This document shows, in pieces, positions 9,355-16,321 of a DNA stretch of 28,626 nt. How positions within the stretch are numbered: position 1 is the first letter of the stretch; each line of letters begins with the position of its first letter. The notes beneath the pieces are model-generated. The model saw only the letters and a list, made by a program, of their open reading frames with translations, was not told where the DNA came from and did no database searches. Position numbers and translations under genes: made by a program. This DNA is from a virus: positions 1 through 28,626 of IMG/VR virus record IMGVR_UViG_3300033145_001191, one strand, 5' to 3'.

Positions 9355-9819
9355 TTAGGTAGCAACTACTGTTGAATTAGTATCGAGTGGAATATAATGC
9401 ACTGTCCATTTTGTTGAACCTGTTGTATCAGTTGCAGTTGTATGAAGATCAATTGTACCAGCAGTTACAAGAACTGCATTTGCTTGAGATGTCACAGCAC
9501 CACTTGTTGCTACAACTAATGCATCTGTTAATGTTCCTGTAATATTATATATTGAACCCTTTGCATCACTTGTAACAGTTAATGCAGTACACAAATCAAC
9601 ATCTGCTCCAACAGTAGGATTAGCAATTAACTTAATGTCATTTGCTGTACCATCAAATACAACAGTTACTTCTCCAACTATTTGTGTTATTAGTACTCTA
9701 CCTGAAACAGTAAAGTATGGTGTTTGCGTTGAGGCAGGAAGAACAGCTGTAGCTCTTGATACTATTATTGGTTGTGTTTCAATTGCTTGTTTTACTATAT
9801 TTTTACTTACCCAAGTCAT
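9355..9819 (-). CDS. Small Ala/Thr/Val-rich structural protein sharing an N-terminal motif with the beta-helix protein
   Basis: A 154-residue beta-rich protein (ISRATAVLPASTQTPYFTVSGRVLITQIVG style strands with DGTANDIKLIANPTVGADVD). It starts MTWVSKNIVKQAIETQ, close to MSWVSRNLSKLGIGDW of the 408-residue tailspike candidate. The shared start suggests a common docking peptide onto the virion. It follows the 170-residue gene by 13 bases. A short virion accessory or decoration role is likely from composition and position; nothing more specific can be read. Confidence 0.65.
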   Translation of the reverse strand: MTWVSKNIVKQAIETQPIIVSRATAVLPASTQTPYFTVSGRVLITQIVGEVTVVFDGTANDIKLIANPTVGADVDLCTALTVTSDAKGSIYNITGTLTDALVVATSGAVTSQANAVLVTAGTIDLHTTATDTTGSTKWTVHYIPLDTNSTVVAT

Positions 9820-9832
9820 AATATTTTATTTT

Positions 9833-10345
9833 TTAATATCTTAGTATATAAACATCTGCTGCATTTGCCGGATCAGTAGTATCATCTTCTTCATACTTAA
9901 ATTCAAATATAAAAGTATGGAATTTGGTAGGAATATCAAGACATACATTATCTCCAGAGCTTCCGTTATTAATAGTTACTCCTGCAGCATTTCCTAATAA
10001 TTCTGTACTTACTTCAAAAATCATATCATCAGTAACTATAGCTGTATCTTCATCAGGTAAAACATAATCTGTTTTATTTGTTGCATAAACATTAAACGTT
10101 ACATCATTATGAGTATCATCTGCTGTAATAAGATACGTAAAACTCATATATCTATGACTATTCATAGGTACAACAGTACGAGTATATTTAGTATCATTTT
10201 GTGCACCCTCATTATCTTCATCAATATGTAAAGCTTCATCACCAGATATTTCTTGACCTTTAGCATTAACTAAAATAACTTCACCTTTAATAATTTGAGC
10301 TATTTTTTTAGGATTTAAACTTAAATTTGTGAAATTTTTATTCAT
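9833..10345 (-). CDS. Virion-associated beta protein, first gene of the tail transcription unit
   Basis: A 170-residue protein. It opens with a basic helix-like stretch (NLSLNPKKIAQIIKGEVILV) and then strands with many Asp and Thr (RYMSFTYLITADD; DVTFNVYATNKTDYVLPDED; FHTFIFEFKYEEDDTTD). It is the first gene after a terminator (10438-10461) and promoter (10382-10411), so it probably heads the tail and fibre operon that continues to the window start. The acidic, all-beta character fits a tail or capsid component. I do not recognise the family. Confidence 0.65.
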   Translation of the reverse strand: MNKNFTNLSLNPKKIAQIIKGEVILVNAKGQEISGDEALHIDEDNEGAQNDTKYTRTVVPMNSHRYMSFTYLITADDTHNDVTFNVYATNKTDYVLPDEDTAIVTDDMIFEVSTELLGNAAGVTINNGSSGDNVCLDIPTKFHTFIFEFKYEEDDTTDPANAADVYILRY

Positions 10346-10381
10346 AATTTAATTTCTTTTATATAAAATTCTATATTTTTA

Positions 10382-10411
10382 CAAATATAATAAATCGCCA
10401 TGAGACTTCAA
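10382..10411 (-). promoter_or_regulatory. Bacteroidota-type promoter for the tail/fibre operon
   Basis: On the minus strand TTG (10411-10409), 19 bases, then TATATTTG (10389-10382) match TTG-N17-23-TAnnTTTG. It lies about 37 bases upstream of the ATG at 10345 and just after a terminator hairpin. Confidence 0.75.
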
Positions 10412-10437
10412 ATCTATTAGAGATTAGTAGAAATAGA

Positions 10438-10461
10438 AAAAGGTGCCGCAAAGCACCTTTT
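10438..10461 (-). terminator. Hairpin terminator after the 409-residue structural gene
   Basis: A 9-bp perfect stem (AAAAGGTGC / GCACCTTTT) with a 6-base loop lies 22 bases after the stop at 10484. On the minus strand the 3' arm ends in TTTTTCTATTT, a U-rich tail. A second 7-bp hairpin (10473-10493) holds the stop codon in its loop. Confidence 0.8.
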
Positions 10462-10483
10462 CTTAATCTTTAGATAACCCTTA

Positions 10484-11713
10484 TTAGGTTATCGCTGTAG
10501 CAGCAACAGTTGTTTTAGCTGTACCATAATCAGTATCACATGTACTATCAAGATACCAAATCCGTATTCTAAACTTAGAGATCGGATTTAATCCTGTAGT
10601 AGCACTAGAAAATTTAGAATCTGAAGCTTCAAATTCGATAAGATTATATGTATTACCAGAAACAGCTTCAAATGTATGACTAGGTTGAGGTGGATAAGCA
10701 TTTACTTGTTTATCTTTCACGTTAAACAAACTAAGTGCTTCATCATATGAAACAAGTTGATAAGTACCAAAGCCTATATCAGGTTGTGTACTATATGTAA
10801 CTTCTGCAGTAGAAAAATTATCATTTAATTCTACTTCAAAATCTACAACATAAGGAGTATCTGTAATAGGATTAAACTTAGCATCTGTAATAGATACGCC
10901 AGTCATTTTAATACCCCAATCACCTTCAGTTACACTCTCTACTAAATTAGCAGCTACTGCTGTATCAGTACTACCCTGAAATTTTTGATCAAGAGTATAA
11001 ACTCTAGCAGCACCAACTCCAGCATCTACACTAGATACAATATAACAAGGAGTTGTTCCTGCACCTAATCCACCTATTCTAATAATAGTACCAGCAGTTA
11101 CAAGAGCAGTCATATCTTCACTGAAGACAATATCTGTTCCTTGATTTACAACTGAGAGAGTTGCAGTACCAAGAGCATCAGAAACAGCACCTGAATTAAT
11201 ACGTTCAAACTTAACATCTCTGTTAGCTTGTCTATCAAAAGCCTTAACACCAGCATTTACTATCCCAGCAGCTATATTACTTTGTGTAGCAGCAGTTGAC
11301 TTAAAAGGAATAGTCTTAATGAGAGGACTATTATTTAATAATCCAAACGTATGATTAAGTACAATGCCTAATGAATAATAAGTTGCATTAGCAGCATCTA
11401 AGGAACCTGAAGTTCCATTATATCCTACATAAGTTACTTGTTCCGTTAAGGCTGCATAATCTTTACTTACTGCATTTGCAATAGTTCCACCATCAAAAGC
11501 TGCTGATTTTTGCAATACACTATTTGTATTCATAAAAGCAAAATAGTAATCAGAACCAGAAGCAGCTGCCCCTGTTTCAGATTTACCAGTATTCAAAAAA
11601 GCAAACTGTCCTGATTTTGCATTAATACCAGTAATAGCAGCATCATCGGCAATTCCATCATCAACATTCAATACATATGTATATGTTGGTGAATCAAAAT
11701 TTTGAGAACTCAT
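10484..11713 (-). CDS. Abundant-type structural protein (tail or head component), unknown
   Basis: A 409-residue protein rich in Ala, Gly, Thr and Ser with few Lys or Trp, the composition of a major particle protein. It has repeated beta-strand/turn units (AAFDGGTIANAVSKDYAALT; VNQGTDIVFSEDMTALV; IRIGGLGAGTTPCYIVSSVD; KFRIRIWYLDSTCDTDYG). It is the last gene of the unit that starts at the 13376 promoter, and it is closed by a strong terminator. It follows the connector-like 232-residue gene. Candidates are a tail protein, a head fibre or a second capsid component; particle proteomics would separate these. No enzyme motif is visible. Confidence 0.7.
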   Translation of the reverse strand: MSSQNFDSPTYTYVLNVDDGIADDAAITGINAKSGQFAFLNTGKSETGAAASGSDYYFAFMNTNSVLQKSAAFDGGTIANAVSKDYAALTEQVTYVGYNGTSGSLDAANATYYSLGIVLNHTFGLLNNSPLIKTIPFKSTAATQSNIAAGIVNAGVKAFDRQANRDVKFERINSGAVSDALGTATLSVVNQGTDIVFSEDMTALVTAGTIIRIGGLGAGTTPCYIVSSVDAGVGAARVYTLDQKFQGSTDTAVAANLVESVTEGDWGIKMTGVSITDAKFNPITDTPYVVDFEVELNDNFSTAEVTYSTQPDIGFGTYQLVSYDEALSLFNVKDKQVNAYPPQPSHTFEAVSGNTYNLIEFEASDSKFSSATTGLNPISKFRIRIWYLDSTCDTDYGTAKTTVAATAIT

Positions 11714-11746
11714 AATTTTTAAAATTTAAATTTAACAATTTATTTA

Positions 11747-12445
11747 TTAATAGTTTCTTTGTAATTGATTTTCAGCAACCTGTAATTGATAACCTTGTGG
11801 GTCAGTTACAGCTAAATGAGCCAATTCCACAGCTCTCTCCACTATTAAAGGATGGGCTGCTTTTAAAAGTTTTGAACATCCATTGTCATAAGCATCAGCT
11901 ATACTGATCTCATTTTCATCTGGATGATATATTCCTACTACCTTATATACTGGATTAGTCAATGTAGTACCATCTGTAATAACCACCGTATTATAAGTAG
12001 CACCAACAGTAGATGATATTACCCAAAACTTACCGTCAGTACCTAAAGCAGGTTTTTTATAAGGATTTTTTAAATTATCCTGATAAAAATCGTAGGTTAT
12101 TCGTTTTAACTGAATCCTATTATGTGTATCATCTTTCAGATATTCATCTAAAATCCAAAATATCTTATCATCTAATTCAAATCCTTTTGCAGCAGTATCG
12201 TCAGAATTCAAAAAATAATCTACTTCTGCAGCAGTATCATTGTCATCATATATAGTAATAGGTTCCAGCATTCTCATTGTGAAAGCATCTTTTGTCAGTC
12301 CTTTATTAAGGATATCCCAAACCAGCTTTCTTTGTGCAATGCTAAGTAATGTTTGCCAACCAGAATTTGTAAATCCTGGTGCAGCAGAACTGTTAATACT
12401 TTCATAAAGTATTTTTACTTCTTGCGTCATCTCTGAGAATAGCAT
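11747..12445 (-). CDS. Head-tail connector / tail accessory protein (crAss-like ring protein type)
   Basis: A 232-residue protein. The N-terminus (EVKILYESINSSAAPGFTNS followed by GWQTLLSIAQRKLVWDIL) has the layout I associate with crAss-like tail accessory and ring proteins: an LYxxIxSxAAPG segment, then a helix containing AQ. This group is compared with P22 gp4-like connectors. A mixed middle domain follows (FWILDEYLKDD; QLKRITYDFYQDNLKNPYKKP), and the C-terminus is helical (HPLIVERAVELAHLAV). The start is immediately adjacent to the stop of the 300-residue gene (TAG then ATG), so translation is probably coupled. The inferred role is a ring below the portal that links head and tail. Confidence 0.65.
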   Translation of the reverse strand: MLFSEMTQEVKILYESINSSAAPGFTNSGWQTLLSIAQRKLVWDILNKGLTKDAFTMRMLEPITIYDDNDTAAEVDYFLNSDDTAAKGFELDDKIFWILDEYLKDDTHNRIQLKRITYDFYQDNLKNPYKKPALGTDGKFWVISSTVGATYNTVVITDGTTLTNPVYKVVGIYHPDENEISIADAYDNGCSKLLKAAHPLIVERAVELAHLAVTDPQGYQLQVAENQLQRNY

Positions 12446-13348
12446 CTACTTATCAATTTTCACCCTAGCAATGAGTTTTAAATACAAATCACTTTTAGTC
12501 TTCTCAGCATCTTTTAGATACTTGACTAATTCGTCTAACATATATGAAACTCCTTCACCAGGAATATTATAATTATTTCTACTTTCTTTTATAATAGCTC
12601 CTGCTCTAATTCCTTTTAAAATTAAATGTTTAATACTTGCATCCTTATCATCAATAAGTCTTAATACAGTATCAATATCAGAATCTATTGCCTTCTTTAT
12701 TTCTTTTGATAACCACTCTTTAGAAGCATCGGCCGGTACTTGCTTAGTGGATTTAGTCTCCATTAAGAAAGTTCCCAGAAATTCATTCATTCTAGTAGCA
12801 GAACCTTTTAATGTTCCTAAAAAAGTATAGGCAGAGACTAACTTTTTAGTTGTATCTGTTTCTACTCTTTCTTCATAATCTTCTTCTACTAAAGCAAATC
12901 TATATTCACCTTTCGCAAATCTATGTTCCCAATCAGGAGCTACTGTTGGTTCATGTTGCATTACTTTAAATCTTAATACATCCATAGGATCTGATAAATT
13001 AAATTCATATCCTGTATGCATTAGATTCCAATCTTTAACAATTTTTACAAAAAATGTTGCCCAAAAATTGTCTTTTTTCTTATGAATATTTAAATCAATA
13101 TCCAATGTTTTTTCAAAAAACTTTTTCTCCTCATCATTTACAAAAGGATCAACTAAAGTATTTCTACTTGTTCTTGCTAATTGAAACCAATTATTAGCAC
13201 CTTCATATTGAAAATATGCTACGTGATCAGGAGATTTTATCATTTTACCTCCTCTGATAACTGGTTTTAAAAATACTTTTTTATTCTGTAAATATCCTTT
13301 ATTAAATGCTTCTTCTTTACTAATTATTTCTTCTTTACTAATTGTCAT
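12446..13348 (-). CDS. Virion-module protein, mostly helical, unknown
   Basis: A 300-residue Lys/Asp/Glu-rich protein (MTISKEEIISKEEAFNKGYL). The middle part has aromatic-rich stretches (HVAYFQYEGANNWFQLARTS; DNFWATFFVKIVKDWNL). The C-terminal third is helical (WLSKEIKKAIDSDIDTVLRL; MLDELVKYLKDAEKTKSDLY). It is the first gene after the capsid terminator and the promoter at 13376-13406, and it abuts the connector gene. Position suggests a head-completion, internal or assembly protein. The family is not recognised, and nuclease or protease motifs are absent to the eye. Confidence 0.65.
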   Translation of the reverse strand: MTISKEEIISKEEAFNKGYLQNKKVFLKPVIRGGKMIKSPDHVAYFQYEGANNWFQLARTSRNTLVDPFVNDEEKKFFEKTLDIDLNIHKKKDNFWATFFVKIVKDWNLMHTGYEFNLSDPMDVLRFKVMQHEPTVAPDWEHRFAKGEYRFALVEEDYEERVETDTTKKLVSAYTFLGTLKGSATRMNEFLGTFLMETKSTKQVPADASKEWLSKEIKKAIDSDIDTVLRLIDDKDASIKHLILKGIRAGAIIKESRNNYNIPGEGVSYMLDELVKYLKDAEKTKSDLYLKLIARVKIDK

Positions 13349-13375
13349 ATACTTTGTCTTAAGTTAACTTTTTTA

Positions 13376-13406
13376 CAAAGATAAGGAAAGTAAGTGAGAT
13401 AACCAA
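13376..13406 (-). promoter_or_regulatory. Promoter for the connector operon, overlapping the capsid terminator
   Basis: The minus strand reads TTG (13406-13404), 20 bases, TATCTTTG (13383-13376). The -33 box is in the loop of the hairpin at 13387-13420, and the spacer is its 3' arm, so terminator and promoter share the same DNA. Confidence 0.8.
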
Positions 13407-13420
13407 ATCTCACCTACTTT
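13387..13420 (-). terminator. Hairpin after the major capsid gene
   Basis: A 14-bp stem (AAAGTAGGTGAGAT / ATCTCACTTACTTT on the minus strand, with one G-U pair) and a 6-base loop TTGGTT begin 8 bases after the capsid stop at 13429. There is no long U-run behind it. It may act as terminator, as an mRNA 3'-end stabiliser, or both. Confidence 0.75.
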
Positions 13421-13428
13421 TATTTTAT

Positions 13429-14919
13429 TTATCTCAATATACCAGGAATTATCCTAGCAGTTTTCTTAGGATTAGTTATTTTAATTCCACCTATGAATCC
13501 TTTAAAGACAGAATAACCATCTACAGAAGTAGCCATTATTCTAGGATCTGATCTCTTATTATAAGGATCAAATGGATCTCTAAATCCAGGGATGTAACCA
13601 AAGAACTCTTCCTCATCCTTCACAGACACTTTAGATATATTGGCTACTCCGTTAGTAGTACCTACATCAAAAATATCATATATACGTGAACTAGCAAGTC
13701 CACCATCGGGATGTCGTAATGTATTAGGATAACCGTCTTTACTTGGGTCAATGGTCAACTTAAATTTGATGCCATTTACAGCAACATAATTTAGGAATTG
13801 ACCTTCGTCCAAAGTAAGTTTTCCACCAGATGACTTAATGTTTACATCTGTTTGCAAGTATGAAAATCCAGAGGCTTTAGTAACAGCGTCTTTATGGAAT
13901 TGGTATGCACCATATTCACCTGTAGATAATACGAATGCACGTTTATCTTCAGGAATCTTACCATAAGACATATCCATTGCAAAGTCAGTCAACATATCTA
14001 AACTAAATGTATTATAGGAAAGAATATTTCCATATTCCATTTGTTCATATAGTCCGTAACCCGAACGAATTGTATTACCAGACTCACCTTTATGCCCATA
14101 AGAACCATCAGTAAGTTTATTAGATTTACCATACATCAATAAACGAGCTTTATCTCTCTGAAACTGTACGTAGAAATCCCAGCCAAGTTTATCAATCCAT
14201 CGTGTTTGTGTTTTACCATCTTGGTCAATAAAAGCATAAGCCAACGGCTTATTTTTACCTTTACTAATCATATTACCTGGAACATCATAATTCTTACGAA
14301 TCATGGCTGTTACATTCTCCATTTGATATGGAGCAGTATGGTGAACACCGGTACCTCTTTTAGACAGTTCTTGTTCAACCATCCCAAAGAGTTCAGAAAA
14401 TAATGTATTTGCAGCCAATTCACTAGCAGGAACCCACAAAGTATCATCTCCTGTAAAGAGTTGTACCTTATATCTCCATAAATTTCCTACATTTACAGGA
14501 TCTTCCAAGACACGCAATTGATATACTTCAGGTTTTTCACCTACAATGTGAGATGTAGCCTCGAAATATCTTTCAGGAAACCATAAGAAGAAAATTCCTC
14601 TTACTAATCCCGCTTGACTTGCATCAGTAACAGTAGTTGCACCAGCAGCATCTGTAGTAGCCTTTGCCAAAGGAATGCTTCGTTCATCAGAACCCTGCAG
14701 AAACCACTTATATACAACATCATCATTGATATATTCAGTAGGCAAATCATTAATAAAGGCAACTGTATTGTCTGTACCAACATTAAGTTCATATAAACGA
14801 TTCATCACCGGACTAATAACTTCTGCTTCTTGCATTCCAAGCCATCCTAAATGGCTCTCTCTTGTAAGGCCACCCCAATACTTTTGATCAACTGTCTGTA
14901 ACGGACTTATTTTGTTCAT
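13429..14919 (-). CDS. Major capsid protein (crAss-like type)
   Basis: A 496-residue protein with the length and look of HK97-fold capsid proteins of crAss-like phages. The N-terminus is NKISPLQTVDQKYWGGLTRE followed by SHLGWLGMQEAEVISPVMNR. It is a balanced alpha/beta protein with Gly/Pro-rich loops (FFGYIPGFRDPFDPYNKRSD; TSVDGYSVFKGFIGG). No delta domain or protease is fused. It follows a scaffold-like acidic protein and the portal, the expected head-gene order. It has no promoter of its own in the 53-base gap upstream, so it is probably transcribed from 16229-16259. A strong hairpin follows the stop, as expected for an abundant mRNA. The assignment is by order and family resemblance, without a search. 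Confidence 0.85.
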   Translation of the reverse strand: MNKISPLQTVDQKYWGGLTRESHLGWLGMQEAEVISPVMNRLYELNVGTDNTVAFINDLPTEYINDDVVYKWFLQGSDERSIPLAKATTDAAGATTVTDASQAGLVRGIFFLWFPERYFEATSHIVGEKPEVYQLRVLEDPVNVGNLWRYKVQLFTGDDTLWVPASELAANTLFSELFGMVEQELSKRGTGVHHTAPYQMENVTAMIRKNYDVPGNMISKGKNKPLAYAFIDQDGKTQTRWIDKLGWDFYVQFQRDKARLLMYGKSNKLTDGSYGHKGESGNTIRSGYGLYEQMEYGNILSYNTFSLDMLTDFAMDMSYGKIPEDKRAFVLSTGEYGAYQFHKDAVTKASGFSYLQTDVNIKSSGGKLTLDEGQFLNYVAVNGIKFKLTIDPSKDGYPNTLRHPDGGLASSRIYDIFDVGTTNGVANISKVSVKDEEEFFGYIPGFRDPFDPYNKRSDPRIMATSVDGYSVFKGFIGGIKITNPKKTARIIPGILR

Positions 14920-14972
14920 TTATTTAAAATTTAAAGGGGTTAATTAATTAATTATTTATATTTAAATCTACA

Positions 14973-16208
14973 TTATAAAATCGAACCAGTTGCCTTAATT
15001 ATAGCCTTGAGGTTTTGATCTTGTTTTCCTAAATCTAAATTCATTCCACTTCTTGAACCAGTATTCTTCTTATTAGATAAGTAGTCTTCTAGTTCAGAGG
15101 CTTCTTTACTTGTTTTAATATTCTTAATCTTATTCCAAGGCTGTCCTTTTTCAAAGTACCCTGTATGTAATAAATAAGCTATTCTCGAATCAAAAAACAT
15201 AGGATCTTCTGCTCTTTTAGCCCATATTTTGTTGGTTGTTCGACCGTTTTTATCTTGTATGGGCTTTATAAGCATATCATACATTTCTTGTTTAGTCTGC
15301 TTATTTACTTTTTGACCTGGTATAATTTCATTTATAGCATTTATACCATCTTTTAATTCTTCTAATCTCTGTTGTTTAGCTTGATCATTTAACTTTTGCT
15401 GTTCTTTAGCAGCTGCTTCTTGTTGTATGATATTGTCAGCAATTAATGTCTTTAATGCTCCTAAATACTCTTTAGAATCTTCAATATCATCACCCATATC
15501 AAAACTCCTATCAACTAACTGTTTAATTTTAGCATCTGACATTTGAGTTGTAAGACTGAAATAATCAGTCATTAATGATCTACGTTGTTCAATATTGTCT
15601 TCTTCTCCAAGTTTTTCTGCTTCAACAGAATCAAATTTCTTTTTTAGTTCTAATAAATTACCCGCAGTCTCAGGAGAAACACCTTTACCTATCATTTGCA
15701 AATAGTCTTGATAACCTGCATCTAGGTCTTTTTTAGCAGCTTCAATATTAGAATTAACTTCATTTTGTAGTAATTCTCTTAACGCCGTTGCATCTCCTTT
15801 TTCCTCTACAGCCTTAGTAAAACCTTCTTCATCAAAAGATGATAAAAGCCCCTGCTTGTCCAAATCTCTAGCAAAGATAATAGTAAAAGGAGCATCGGAA
15901 GAAGAAAAGTTTTCAGTTCGTTTGGACGCAGGGACCTTACCATCAGTAATTTCTTTGTCGTCATCTTCTTCTTTTGTCTCATCATCATCAGGTTTTATAT
16001 CTTCTAAAACCTTATTTACATTTAATTCTATACTAGGATCATCAGTTTTTTTCTCCGAATCATCTTCGGTTTTCTTATCTTCTTCAACAGTTTTAACAGG
16101 TTCGTCTTCTATTGCAGGTTGTTCTGCAAAGATTTCGTTGACATCAAGAGTATTATCCAACTCAGACATCTCTGAAAAATCTGTATTAAATACTTCCGTT
16201 TTGCTCAT
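14973..16208 (-). CDS. Putative scaffolding / capsid assembly protein
   Basis: A 411-residue protein with a strongly acidic N-terminal third (VEEDKKTEDDSEKKTDDPS; DDDETKEEDDDKEITDGK). A long helical, coiled-coil-like middle follows (LQNEVNSNIEAAKKDLDAGY; IIQQEAAAKEQQKLNDQAKQ). The C-terminus is more basic (KIKNIKTSKEASELEDYLSN; QDQNLKAIIKATGSIL). Low-complexity acidic, helical proteins encoded between portal and capsid are typically scaffolds with a basic C-terminal capsid-binding tail. No protease motif was found. The promoter at 16229-16259 lies 21 bases upstream, so this gene and the capsid gene form one unit. The function is inferred from position and composition. Confidence 0.7.
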   Translation of the reverse strand: MSKTEVFNTDFSEMSELDNTLDVNEIFAEQPAIEDEPVKTVEEDKKTEDDSEKKTDDPSIELNVNKVLEDIKPDDDETKEEDDDKEITDGKVPASKRTENFSSSDAPFTIIFARDLDKQGLLSSFDEEGFTKAVEEKGDATALRELLQNEVNSNIEAAKKDLDAGYQDYLQMIGKGVSPETAGNLLELKKKFDSVEAEKLGEEDNIEQRRSLMTDYFSLTTQMSDAKIKQLVDRSFDMGDDIEDSKEYLGALKTLIADNIIQQEAAAKEQQKLNDQAKQQRLEELKDGINAINEIIPGQKVNKQTKQEMYDMLIKPIQDKNGRTTNKIWAKRAEDPMFFDSRIAYLLHTGYFEKGQPWNKIKNIKTSKEASELEDYLSNKKNTGSRSGMNLDLGKQDQNLKAIIKATGSIL

Positions 16209-16228
16209 TCTTCTTCTATTTAATTATA

Positions 16229-16259
16229 CAAATATAATATTTACAATTTTCATTACCAA
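16229..16259 (-). promoter_or_regulatory. Promoter for the scaffold-capsid unit
   Basis: The minus strand reads TTTGGTA with TTG at 16259-16257, 20 bases, TATATTTG (16236-16229). It is 21 bases upstream of the ATG at 16208. Confidence 0.8.
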
Positions 16260-16295
16260 ATTTATCAACAAAAATTTGGAATTGTTATAACGTAA

Positions 16296-16314
16296 TCTAC
16301 TTTTGAAAAGTAGA
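16296..16314 (-). terminator. Hairpin after the portal gene
   Basis: An 8-bp stem (TCTACTTT / AAAGTAGA) with a 3-base loop lies 7 bases after the portal stop (16322). It is AT-rich and lacks a U-run, so it is weaker than the other terminators. The position just ahead of the next promoter matches the pattern elsewhere. Confidence 0.5.
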
Positions 16315-16321
16315 AATTCTA

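Noticed and set aside
14604-14887. Several overlapping frames of 60-70 codons within the capsid gene
   Set aside because: They lie inside the well-supported capsid frame and have compositions expected from out-of-frame reading.
15856-16290. 144-codon plus-strand frame opposite the scaffold-like gene
   Set aside because: It is the complement of Asp/Glu/Lys-rich coding sequence, giving a Ser/Phe-rich product. It has no promoter and runs against all neighbours.
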